A DNA stretch of 64,000 bases from Hortaea werneckii (Eukaryota; Ascomycota; Dothideomycetes; Mycosphaerellales; Teratosphaeriaceae), in contig JBAOKB010000077.1 of the NCBI GenBank assembly GCA_037044905.1, forward strand, positions 744,001 to 808,000, read 5' to 3'. Both the position numbers and the translations under genes were made by a program. Position 1 is the stretch's first letter, and each line of letters begins with the position of its first letter. The notes under the pieces were generated by a model. It was not told the DNA's origin. It was given only the letters and a program-made list of their open reading frames with translations, and ran no database searches. This document shows positions 21,516 through 32,452 of this stretch, piece by piece.

Positions 21516-23053
21516 TCACCATACCGACTTTATGTTGCTCTTCTGCGTTCTCTCCAGTCTGTCATGGCTGATCTCAAAGCACTCGGGCAGTCCAGTATCA
21601 CGCCAATCCTGGCCTTGGATCAATTTCACCAAACCAGGAGCACAGGTGAAAATTCGGGCCATGCCGTGTCCATTGAAACCGGCACAAATCCACTGTCTCT
21701 CCTTGCCAGGCACGGCCCCCACCAGCGGTACTGAATCACGGGTCATAGCGATAATTCCGCTCCAGAAGTGGTCAGCTCCTTCGCCATGCCTTGCGGGCTT
21801 ACCAGCGGCATAGCCTTTGCCCGCGAAAGTCTTTTCAAACTCTTTGCTGGAGATACTTGCAATTTCTTCGTTATAGTCTGTGTCATCAAAGCTGACAACT
21901 TCAGCTCTCGTCTGCTCCGAAAAGTCTGGATTTCCACGTGAGATACCGAAGATGACGGTGCCGTCGCTTTGTCGCTGGATTATCGAGAAGAAATGCCGGA
22001 GGCTGTATCGCAAGCTCATGGTGCTTCGCATGACATTCTTGCCCGAAAGCGAGGAGCCCGGGATGAACGAGTGCGCTTGTGCTTTATTGGGCGTCACAAA
22101 ATTGCTTAACTCAGGCAGGATGCTGGTACTGAATGCATTCGTGCAATGTATTACTGTGTGTGCTGCCACATTGCCACGCCGTGTCTTCACAACCCATCGG
22201 CTTTCGGAGCTGTTGGACATGTCGTGCTCCTCCACAGCCGTAACTGGGCAGTGCGTCCACAACTTCAAACCTTTGGCGATCAAATGACTCAGTATCCACT
22301 GTACGAGCTTGGCCGGATGACTGGATCCAGCGGGCCACTCGTAGGCATTGATCGCTGTCTGGACTTTTGTTCGAGCCTTGGCTTCTTCGCCATGGTACAC
22401 TTTGACATGTGAAACGTCGCCACCAGCAGCTCTGTATGCTTCCAGACTCTGTGCCTCGTACTCGGCAAATTCAGTCGTTAAACAGACGTCGAATGTTGAT
22501 GTCTTGTGGAAGTCACAGGGAACGTTGTGCTTCTCCACAAATGCTGCAACACGCTCGAATACGATTTTCTCGTTCTCAATGATCTTCTTGGCTTGGTCAC
22601 TGCCATGAATGGCGGAGTATGCTACATACCCGCGAAAAGCATCTGCATGCACTCGAGCACGATTCGTCAGCAAAGCTGAGTTTTGGAGATTCTCGGTAGG
22701 ACGGTCGTACCTGGCCGAACATGTCCAGCATTACGACCGCTCGCCCCCGACACGGCTTCTCGCGCTTCTAGTATTAAAACATCCTTCCCATCAACACCTG
22801 ACTCGACCAGCTCCCATGCTGTGAGGGCGCCAGACAAGCCAGAACCGATGATACAGTATTTGACCTGGGACGGAACAGGCTGATCATGGTTCTCATCTAG
22901 GTGAGGCCACGCTCTTGTCGTGCGATGCCAGTAGGATAAGCACGGCGCAGTAAAAGGCAAGGACTGGTTGCTGTTGTCTTGATCTTGCCCATTTGCGGTC
23001 AGACTGTCCATGAACGCTGCCGTCTCATCGTCTGTCGTCGCGTGTGGCGCCAT
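21516..23053 (-). CDS. FAD-dependent amine/amino-acid oxidase (DAO family)
   Basis: Two exons, 23053-22711 and 22642-21516, with a 68-nt intron, give 489 residues. The dinucleotide-binding motif GSGLSG with an acidic strand end (LILEAR) lies at about residues 67-100. It is followed by SGASGRNAGHVRPD, the flavin-contacting loop common in fungal members of the D-amino-acid oxidase fold. The C-terminus has VPLVGAVPG and ICAGFNGHGM, the second FAD-contact segment. Homologues oxidise primary or secondary amines, including amino acids, with release of hydrogen peroxide; the substrate here is unknown. A longer start at 23143 would add 30 residues, but the ATG at 23053 (MAPHATT) fits the family better. 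It is divergent from a transporter gene with 371 nt between starts, suggesting shared control. Confidence 0.9.
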
Positions 23054-23424
23054 TGCTTTGCAATAAAAACCCCAAGTGTTTCTTACAGTCAACAGAAGCT
23101 TCATGGGTTTAAGCAGGGTATTGTGGAAGCAAGCAACGGGCAAGATCTACCAAGCCGGCGAAGATCGACGCCAAGCCCTTCGCCGCTTGCCCGCCCCTCA
23201 CGCATGCTGTTATCTGTATGCAGTACCATGCCCCATTCGCCCCCACTTGTTCCCTGAACGAGAGCGCTGGTAGACCACCCCTCTTATCCGTAAACTCTCA
23301 AGGTCGCATGATAGGGGAGCGACCGGCCAGCACATTGCAGCGGTAGGTACAAGTAAGAGTCTCTTCGCCTTTGCCAACGACGGATCTTGGAAGTGGCATT
23401 AGAAAGGTCTTTACATTTGCAAAC
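23054..23424. promoter_or_regulatory. Shared divergent promoter of an oxidase and a transporter
   Basis: Only 371 nt separate the ATG codons of the FAD oxidase (-) and the MFS transporter (+). Both promoters must lie here. No specific operator can be named from sequence. Confidence 0.5.
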
Positions 23425-25122
23425 ATGGGGATCTTATCGACAGAAAGGCGTCCGGCGTTCTTGCAGCCCAAGCCACAGCGATCAAAAGAGGAAAGGGAAC
23501 TTGTACTGCGGCTGGATATTGTACGTGATCAACAGATTGAAGCGTTGCCACATTGCAATTGACATTCAGTGTAGTTCCTCATGACTTTCGGCTGCATAAG
23601 CCAAGTGATCAAGTACCTTGACCAGCAGAATATCAACAATGCCTACGTTTCTGGCATGGAAGAGGATCTCCATCTCGACGGCAACGAGTTGAACTACTTC
23701 ACGACGTACTTCAACGTTGCATACTGCATCATGCTGGTACCCTCGCAAATCATCATGACATGGGTTCGACCATCACTGTGGCTGCCTGGGCTGGAGATTT
23801 GCTGGGGCGTCCTCACTGGTCTAATGGCAACTATTACGGAAGCAAAGCAGGCCTACGCTATCCGCGCTTTCCTAGGCCTGTGTGAAAGCAGTGCTTGGCC
23901 GGGGATGATGACTCTGTTCATGCACTGGTACACCCCTACAGAGCTGGCCAAGCGGATGGGCTTCTACCATTCTTGCCAGGCTGTCGGTAGTATGATGTCT
24001 GGAGCGTTGCAGGCCGCCATCACTGATACAATGAGTGGTTATGGTGGTCTCACTGGATGGCGGTGGCTCTTTGTGATCAACGCTATCATCACTGTCGTCT
24101 GGGGCTTGCTAGGCTTCGTCATGCTTCCGGACTACCCCAACAAGCCTAATCCGCGAGCTTTCTGGTTCAACAAAACGCACGGCGAAATGGCCATGGAGCG
24201 TCTCGTACGACACAAGCGAGCAGAACCAAAGCCAGTGACGTTTGCAGCTTTCAAACGGACCTTTTCCGGCTGGACGGTCTACTTCATTGCCGTGCTGTAC
24301 ATTGCCACGGTCTTGGCGTCTTATGGCTATGTCTACTTTTCACTATTCTTAAAGGCCCAACTGAATCCGGACGGCAGCCGTGTATGGCCTACAGAAGAGG
24401 TCAACGTCATCCCCATTGGAGGCAGTGCAATCAATGTCGTCTTCGTGTGGATTTGGGCCTTGCTTTCTGACTTTTTACGGACACGCTGGACTCTCATTGT
24501 GACACAAGCTGTCATTGGACTTGTACCCTGTATTGTCATGTCGATTTGGACAGCAAATGCCGGGAGCACACCCATCTCTGCTGCGTACGCGAGCTACTTC
24601 ATCTGCTACATATGCTTGGGTACCGCACCCTTGATCTTCGCTTGGCTCTCAGATCTAATACCACAAGATCCAGAAGTACGAAGCTTGGTCGTCGGAATAG
24701 CTGTAGCTGGATACTATGCCATTTCAGCCTGGTCCCAGGTGCTGGTATGGCCAGCAAGTCAGGCACCGTATTGTACGATCGCTTTTCTTTTCCCCCATCG
24801 TTCATGGAGATCAACTAACGATGTGTATAGACAATTACGGATGGCAAACATCAATTGCGCTGTGGGTGCTTGTAATTGGCATGACTTGCACGCTGCGGGT
24901 GATTGACGTGAAGTACCTTTTGTTAGTAACACCGCAAAAGCAAGACAAAGCATCCGAAACTGAGGCTAATACACACCGCGCAGGCCAAAGCGAAGAGCTC
25001 CCGACGATGTCGAATCGGAGCATGCACCCGCAAAGACCGTTGAGCCCTCTTCCGACGCTGTATCCGACACTGCGGCAAAGAAAGTCGCTGTATCTGTTGC
25101 TTCAAGCCGCTACGACGGCTAG
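23425..25122 (+). CDS. MFS transporter, anion:cation symporter family (Liz1/Fen2/Dal5-like)
   Basis: Four exons, 23425-23520, 23575-24772, 24831-24921 and 24984-25122, give 507 residues with about 12 membrane segments. The first membrane segment is followed by YLDQQNINNAYVSGMEEDL, a signature I associate with fungal pantothenate-type (Liz1/Fen2) and allantoate-type (Dal5) permeases. The middle loop after segment 6 carries the MLPDYPNKPNPRAFW pattern of the same family. The short first exon gives the cytosolic KEERELVLRLD lead-in. The last intron (24922-24983) has a CTAAT branch site; splicing it yields a normal charged C-terminal tail ending SSRYDG. The substrate is likely a carboxylic acid or ureide; pantothenate is a reasonable guess only. 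It is paired divergently with an FAD oxidase. Confidence 0.9.
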
Positions 25123-25226
25123 ATCCTTCTACTCACTACGCTGCAGCGGAGCGAACAAGCCATGAGCGGTACTGCTTGTTATGATTAATAGGATAATTGC
25201 TCGGTGCATCTAATTGCGGCAGATTT

Positions 25227-26225
25227 TCAACCCAATTTCTTAGCTACAATGACCACTTGGTTCATGCCCATCCATGAGCCTTTTGTAGATTCGACTGCAG
25301 CCTCTTGAACCAGTTTGGCGTATGATTTCCGCGAGATAGATTCAGGAAGGTCGGATGCCTCGGGCAATGGTATATCACGTTCCGGCATTCTATCGATGAC
25401 TCCCATGCATACTGTGAGAAGATTATCCGCCCAAGCACGGCTAAGTTCTGAACTTGGATTGAACACATCGTTGACCATGATCTCGCAATTGGCTTGCTCC
25501 AGGGTCGATGGGAGGTCATGAAGCCAATCCCAAAGCATGCCGTGACCCGCGTGCAACGCTTTTTGAACAGCAACAAGAGACTTCATAGAGCTTTTGAAGT
25601 CGGTAGATTTCGAGACGATACGCCCTTCGAGAGTCGAAGAGTCTTGTTCATCCCATTGCAAATAGCCCCCAGGCTTCAAGAGGCCTAGTAGCTTTCGGAC
25701 TATCGTGTGCACATCATTGTTTTTAACCGCGCTGGCGATCGCACGAATATGCACAATGTCAAATGCTTCTTCCATGTGCGCTGGTATCTCGGCGAAGAGA
25801 TCCCACACATAGAAATTCGTGTTTTGAGGAAGCCACGGCTGTCCCGGAAAATGACTTGAAGTTAGGTCAAAGCCGTGGTATTCGTGCGTTGGCCATTTAC
25901 GTTGGACTTCCAGTAACCAGGCACTACGCACATTGTCAGCTCAACCGTATACTTGATTCGGTCAATGAGGTGGCCGTTGGCTTACCCATTTCCGCAGGCG
26001 ACATCGGCAATCTTCAATGGCCGAGTGCCACCGATATCGACAAGCGGGTGCACTTGATACCCGAGCTGATAGTTCCAGATCCAATGCTGTAGATGTAGTC
26101 TGTTCAACCGTTAGATCACACGCGAGTCTCGAAAACAAGTCAGGCCATATCAACCGGGCTGAAGTTTGGAAGTCTTGCTCTTTCCAATAAGCTTGTGCGT
26201 CGTACTCGGGACCAACAGATGCCAT
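25227..26225 (-). CDS. SAM-dependent methyltransferase
   Basis: Three exons on the minus strand, 26225-26155, 26099-25986 and 25923-25227, give 293 residues. The SAM-binding motif I is IADVACGNGAW, split by the second intron. Motif II-like HGFDLTSSHFP and a post-motif FDIVHIRAIAS follow, and LLKPGGYLQWDEQD is the usual motif III region. The start MASVGPEYDAQAYW and a closing VVIVAKKLG are usual for a group of fungal class I methyltransferases often found in small-molecule gene sets. Its acceptor substrate is unknown. It is tail-to-tail with the transporter (104 nt between stops), so the two probably overlap at their 3' untranslated regions. Confidence 0.88.
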
Positions 26226-27235
26226 GCTGTAGATATGCTATAGGATAGCAACAAAGTCCTAAATATCGTCGATATGAAGGGAGAAAGAAGTTCACCCTTT
26301 GTTGAGGTGAATTTAAAGCTCAACGACCAGCTCCTTCAGCTCCCAGCTCCATTTCGGGACCATCTCGTATCAGTCCTGGTACATAGGATTCTAGGCAACA
26401 ATCGTGAGATGCGGCTTTTGGAAATGCTCTGTAGTCCTTCGCATCTCCACATTGACGCGATGGTATGATCGATCTCGAAGAACACAAAAGCGAATCTGGC
26501 CCATTGGTGATTCTCAGCGATGCGAGATGATGTAGATACCTCCTGCTGTCACTTCGCGTGAAGTGTGGAGCTTAGTCAGCGACATTGTGATCTGGACGTC
26601 TGCGCAGACTCCTTTCCAAGTGTCTCGACTCCACGCCATTCCCATCGACGAAGACATCATCCAAGGCCGCCCCTGTTCAACCCGGTGTTTCGCAGCACAA
26701 GACGATGTGTGGTTGCTTCTTTACCAAGCAGTGACACCAAGCAGGGACACAACGACAGCGCTCAGACGATGGCCGCTCAACCTGGTGTGCGGTTAGGTCA
26801 TTCTAGCCGACATATTTTGCAATAAACACGATCACCATGCTCAATCGTCTGCAAGTTGAGCTCATTTGGGCTTACTATTATCGGATAAAAGCAATACCTT
26901 TAGCCAATTTGCACAAGCATCCAGCAAGCTCTTGCATCTCTGCATCCCCGCTTTCACAAATGCAACCTCCTCTGACCCCGCGAACATGACGATCCTCTGA
27001 GGAGAGCAACCCGGGTATAAGCCAAGTATTCAAAGCTTTGTACGTTGTATGCAATGCTTGATGGCCTGCTTTCCCAGCCGACGTGGAGATGCAAGACCGT
27101 CATCGTGAGATCCTATGGTATGCTACCGCGAAATATTTAGCTAGAGACGCACGCACATCGAACGTTGCTATCTCTTCCATCTATTAGCTACTGGTAAGAT
27201 CTGTGTAGTTCTCACCTGTCTTCCTTCCTGCCACT
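26226..27235. other. Intergenic region, divergent promoter
   Basis: About 1 kb lies between the methyltransferase (-) and carboxylesterase (+) starts. Small frames are present without recognisable content. No repeat or RNA gene seen. Confidence 0.5.
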
Positions 27236-29331
27236 ATGTTGCTCAATTCTCTTGCCCTGTACGGAGCATTGATTGGTGTAGGCTCGGCTGCTCCCAGTAT
27301 GTCGAGTAACACGGTCAGGGCATCTACGGGCTACTACACTGGTCAAATTAGCGGAGAGTATCCTGATGTCAAAGAATGGCTCAGCATTCCATACGGACAA
27401 GATACCTCTGGTTCAGGGCGGTTTCAGCCACCGAAAGCAGTCCCTTTGTCAAGTGAGCATTACGACGTCACTGCATACCCGCCAGCCTGCCCACAGTAGG
27501 TGCATACGATAGCGCAATAGACTGAGTGGGCGAGTCTGACAGTGCTTAGATATGTCTCAGCAATACCTACCATCTGGAACCAGCAAATCCCTCAATACCT
27601 TCAATACTGGGGTGCTGAAAACAATTCCGCCGGTGTCTCAGCACCCTTCGCGAGCGAAGATTGTCTCAAGCTTGCCGTTTGGACTCCGGCGAATGCTACA
27701 GAAGACAGCAATCTTCCAGTGGCTATGTTCTGGACGGGTGGCGGGTAAATCCTCGATTGCCCCGTCGAAAAGCAAATCTAGAAAGAGAGAGCTGACATTG
27801 TCGTGAATCAAGATTTCAGACCAACGGTATTCTTGTGCCCGGACAGCTGCCTCCCCGTATGTGATCAATAGGACTCGAAAGCTACACAGATGTTTCTGAC
27901 AAAGCTTGCAGGCTGGGTTTCTCGAACACAGTCACACATTGTAGTGACGATCAATTATCGTATGAACATCCTTGGATTTCCGAACGCATTCGGCGTTGAA
28001 GATCAGAATCTTGGTCTCCTTGACATGCGCGTGGCATTGGAATGGGTCCGAGACAACATCAGGTCCGCAACTCCGCTTTTTATTGAAACGAGACAACGCT
28101 GACAGTGGTCTAGGTACTTCGGCGGTGATCCTAGCAAGATCATGATCTGGGGGCAGTCGGCAGGTGCTTCAGCGGTCGACTACCACCACTACGCTTACTG
28201 GGATGACCCAATTGCTCACGCTTTTTTCGCGCAATCGGGCAATGTTCTCTATGGCGGCGGCAGCGCGGACTGGGACCACACAAACTTTACTTTCGTTGCC
28301 AAGTACGTCGGCGAGCTTCTTGAAACGGCATGGAAGTGCTTGCTGATTGACGTCGAACAGGAACGTGGGCTGTGACTTCCCCATGAACTCTACGAAAGAG
28401 CTTGAATGCATGCAACAAGTGGACTACAATGATATAATCAATTTTATGGGTCGCTATCAGGTCAGTCTTCTCAAGCGTTTGGAACGAAAAGTGATCTGAC
28501 AGACAACAGGACAATTCAACGCTTGTTGACCCAGATCAGCCAGGCATCAGATTCAGTGCTATACCAGACGAAAAGATAGTCTTCGCGAATTACACTGAGC
28601 GCTACTTGACTGGAAAGGTAGCCAAAGCACCCATGATCTACTCGAGTGCCGCGAACGAAGGCGGGAGCTTGGCCCCTTACCCTGTCGATAACCCTCTTGA
28701 GGGACCGAACCAGACGGTGGCAAATGGCATTACCGAACGCATCCTATGCGGAGCGGCCAATTCTAGTATCGAGCGTGACAGCATTGGGTTGACAACGTAC
28801 CGGTACCAGTACGCAGGTATGCTGCTTCAGCCTCTACGCCAATATAGTAATGGTTGGGTAAGCTAACGCTCACAATAGGCAATTGGACAAACCAGGACCC
28901 TCTGCCGTGGATGGGCGCCTTTCACAGCTCTGACCTAGTCATGGTGAGTCTTGATTCTTCTCAACATAGTCTCAGTGGAGTTACTAACCTCCGACTTACA
29001 GCTCTTCGGCTCCTACGCTGTTGGGCAGGGACCACCAAAAGAAGAACTCGAAGGTGAGACCAGCCGCGTGATGGAAGACTACTTACTCGCTTTCATAAAG
29101 GTAAGCTCCTTAAGGTCTTATAGGTCGCATCGTTCCTTTTGGAAGCTAATTATCAATTAGGACCCTTACAACGGTCCGCCATCCATGGGTTGGGTGCCGT
29201 TCAACACATCTGCCGAGAACCAGGGTACCATGCTGCGCTTTGGTGCGGATGGGAAGGCGGTACAGAACGTCTCCGCAAGCGATGTTGAAGCCGTCTGCTC
29301 TGGTTCCGGGCCTTACAACCCTTTCCCGTAA
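27236..29331 (+). CDS. Secreted type B carboxylesterase
   Basis: Ten exons (27236-27495, 27550-27744, 27813-27856, 27912-28062, 28114-28302, 28361-28460, 28510-28816, 28879-28943, 29002-29100, 29161-29331) give 526 residues. A signal peptide occupies about residues 1-19. The alpha/beta-hydrolase fold is clear: SEDCLKLAVWTP, the GGGF oxyanion loop, and VVTINYRMNILGFP. The nucleophile elbow is GQSAGA with S232. The acid is E363 (ANEGGS) and the base H431 (GAFHSSDL), so the triad is complete. Cholinesterase-like family members usually have Glu before the Ser; Gln here is a known fungal variant. Many sequons fit secretion. The enzyme should hydrolyse ester bonds in extracellular substrates; specificity is unknown. 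All nine introns were joined by eye and keep frame. Confidence 0.9.
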
Positions 29332-29568
29332 CGGCATGAACGGGGCAATGATAACGAATAACGAACAGGTAGCTTTCATTTGGTGACATGTTTGACGCCG
29401 AACCCTATGGCGGGCGCTGGTCGATACAGACATTTATGAGACCCTACCTCAATGCATTTTGAGGTTACAGAATCGAAATTTGGAGGTTATGCATACGTCT
29501 TAGCAGAATTATTCATTTCAAATATATTTGCCGAAAATGTCTATCAACGCTCGTCGCTGCGCTTCGCT

Positions 29569-31118
29569 CTAGTGGCGAAGATTCTGCATCTGCACTTCTT
29601 CGATGGGCCGTTGGCCGTGTTCTTCATCTTGGTATTGACCTAGGGGAGGGTCGTCTATCCGATGAATCAAGCCCCGACCCGCTTCTTCGTCGTCGGCTTG
29701 CCTCGTGCCGGTGCCTCCAGCCGTGGTAGATTTATCCTGCCCACTCCCAGTGTCGGCGAATGTCGCGACGTAAAGAGCGCTCCCCACGATCAGACTCGAG
29801 CCTGCAATCGACATCAAGTCCGGCGTATGTCCAAAGATGAGCTTGTCGAAGGCGAGAGCGAACAGCATTTGGGTATACGTCATGTTCGTTGCTCGAGAAG
29901 ACTTCTCATAAGCGAGGCCGGCCGCCAAAAGAAATTGCTGTAGAGTGTTAGTGATGGGCATTCAATTGGTCTGGACCTCAGAATAGTTACCATGATGAAT
30001 CCGCAAGTCCCAAGAAATATGAGATATGCCCACTCTTTTGGATCTGCCGGTAGTAAAAAGCCAACATCAGGAAGCACCAGCATCATAAATATACTAACTA
30101 TGGTGCTCCAGACTGCGAAATAGTTCACGCTGATCAATGGGTGAGCCCGTTTACCAATCCATCTAATTGTAGTGTAAGCGGTGGCGGCACCTAACACACC
30201 AACGAGAGCAATGCCGACAGCGGCTAATCTTTGCTCTGGCGTTACATTCTCATAGCTTGAAGCATCAGCATCCTCTCCACTTGCTGCCCCAGTTGAGTTT
30301 CCGCCTGGCATGACGTCGCTGTTGCCAGTGGCTGGCGGGCTGTCTTTTGATGCAAAGGCCGCGAAAAGAGAGGTAGGTCTTGCGATGAGAGCTACGCCAA
30401 CCAAAGAGACGAGACCTGCAATCTGCTCCAATCGACCAAAGGGCTCGTTGATGAGTATGGAACAAGCCCAGCATGCCAAGCTCGGGGCCAGGAATGTAAT
30501 GACTGTTGCATCTGCCAGTGGTAGATACAATAAGGAGTAATACATGCCGAAAACTCCAAAGAAGCCACCGAATCCTCTTGCAACCAAGAGCCATCGAACC
30601 TCTGGCATGCCTAGAGGGAAGTATGGCGTCTTTCGGTAGTACATGTAGCCTGAGGCAAGTACGACCGTAATGGACATCCTTGCAAATAAAATCTGGAATG
30701 GATGCAGTCCTTTGCCATTGTTCCCTTCCACTTCCAGTAGCCTAGTCGTGACATTCATCAAGGTGCCAAAGACCTGGGCAATCAACATGTAGCAGAGACC
30801 TAGATTACGGGTCCAAAGTGCCCGCACCTTGCCATACCATCCTCGAGGCGTAATCTCTGGCCTCGCCTCTTGAGACTGGCCGCCAGCGAGGTGACGTGAT
30901 GGCAAGTGACCAAGTCTTATTTCATTATACTCGTCTGTCGAAAGATTCGACAGAGTATCGGGCGAGAGTGGCCTTATCGGTCCAGATAGAGGCGCAGAGA
31001 GGAATCCATTGCCAGACTTTTGCTTGGACTGACCTTCAGCTTGGGATGCGGCGGACTCATTGCTTTCGTCTGGGCCGGTTTTATAGACCTCATCCGTGGT
31101 ACTAGGATGATCGCGCAT
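29569..31118 (-). CDS. EamA/DMT-family transporter (SLC35G-like)
   Basis: Two exons on the minus strand, 31118-29991 and 29937-29569, with a 53-nt intron, give 498 residues. After a 100-residue hydrophilic N-terminus there are about ten hydrophobic segments arranged as two EamA repeats of five. Landmarks are LFARMSITVVLASGYMYYRK, GGFFGVFGMYYSLLYLPLAD with TVITFLAPS (end of first repeat), and later TYTQMLFALAFDKLIF in the second. A Ser/Asp-rich luminal or cytosolic loop separates the repeats, and the C-terminal tail is charged. Related proteins export small metabolites or nucleotide derivatives across plasma or Golgi membranes; the substrate is not predictable. The gene is convergent with the carboxylesterase, about 240 nt apart. 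Confidence 0.9.
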
Positions 31119-31888
31119 TCGAATGTTCCAGGGGACTCACGTGGCGTCCCAGCATCGACTGTTCGATTCCAGCTGATAAGGCGCTGATGAAAGTGGCAAA
31201 ACTTCGTAAGATCCTGAAGAAAGTGTTTTGCAAAGTACTTTCAAGAGAAGATAATAAAACCAGCAGAGCCTAGGTATTGAGAGAGAGCAAAAACGTAGAA
31301 TAAGATGCTGATAGACCTATGAGTCAAGCAAACAGCGAAAACATACCTGCATCAAAGTGTCACAGTGCAGAGTGTGTTCTTGCTCCTACATGCTTGCTTA
31401 TTGAGAAAGTACAACTCCCCACTTTTCTCTCTTCCCGTCATGCAACCCGTCCTCGCCGTCTTCATGCTTTGCCGGCCCGGATCTTCTGGAAGCTGTTTTG
31501 ATAGTGAGCCTGTTCCGAATCGAGATCTGCTCAATAGCTGTGCGATGGCTCGAGACTGCCAATACTCCGCCTGGGCGACTAATGAGGCCTTCTATCCTTC
31601 TTCCATGTTGTTCTTTATCGGGTGACTGCAGTGTTGAAGAAGAAGAAGAAGTCCCGATCTCCGAAAGTATGATTGCTGCGGTGCCGAAAGTAAAAACCAT
31701 AAACGGAATTCCGATCCACCTCGGGTATCGATGGCTCGAATGGGGGTAAATTACACCCAGAATGCCGAGGATGTCGAGATGAACAACATCTCGTCTCACA
31801 GCTGCGCCTTGTCATCACTATCCAGATACTATCGCTACGCAAAGGCAAGACAACTTATCTACTTCCTTGCTCGAATCGAAAATCAAGG
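31119..31888. other. Intergenic region, divergent promoter
   Basis: This 770-nt region lies between the EamA transporter (-) and thioesterase (+) starts. No other gene is supported; a short GAA run sits at about 31636-31652. Confidence 0.5.
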
Positions 31889-32452
31889 ATGAGTGCAGCA
31901 AAAGGCTACCGCCCTCCCGCCGGGTTCCTGGATCTTTCGCCCGAGGACAGAATCCGGATGACCCTGACCAATGGAGGCGATAGCCACTTTTACTCGCGTT
32001 TCTTAAAACAATGCAAACTTGAAAGCGTGAAAAGTCTGGGACCCAAAAGCACAATAGTGACTTTCCGTTGCAAGGCCGACCCATATTACTCAAACTTCAG
32101 TGGAAATTTACATGGTATGATTGATCATGTCTTTCAAGCGATGATGTGTCTCTGACTCGTTGTAGGCGGCATGCAATCAGCCATATTTGACATGTTGACG
32201 AGCATTGCAATGCAGGCAATTGGAAAGAAAGATTTCTGGGTCAACGGCGGGGTTAGCCGCGTACTCAATGTGTCCTATCTCCGCCCTGCGCCAGAAGGCA
32301 TAGAAATGCTCGTGGAGTGCGAAGTCGTGCACATGGGAAAGACACTTGCGCTCCTTCAAGGCAGAATGAAGCGGGCTGACGATGGTGCGATAATTTCAAC
32401 CTGCGAGCACAACAAGGTTGCTGTCCCAGCGAAACCTGGATTCAAACTCTGA
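31889..32452 (+). CDS. Hotdog-fold thioesterase (PaaI/ACOT13-like)
   Basis: Two exons, 31889-32114 and 32166-32452, with a 51-nt intron, give 170 residues. The 4HBT hotdog layout is present: a first strand pair with VTFRCKADPYYSNFSGNLHGG, where HGG begins the central helix (SAIFDMLTSIAM), then the strands WVNGGVSRVLNVSYLRPA, VECEVVHMGKTLALLQGRM and a closing ISTCEHNKV. The HGG plus an acidic residue (D) in the helix is the usual arrangement of acyl-CoA thioesterases of this group. It should hydrolyse an acyl-CoA or similar thioester in cytosol or mitochondrion. No targeting peptide is visible. Confidence 0.9.

Noticed and set aside
31155..31185. tRNA-like box (GTTCGATTCC)
   Set aside because: No D arm, anticodon stem or acceptor stem fits around it.
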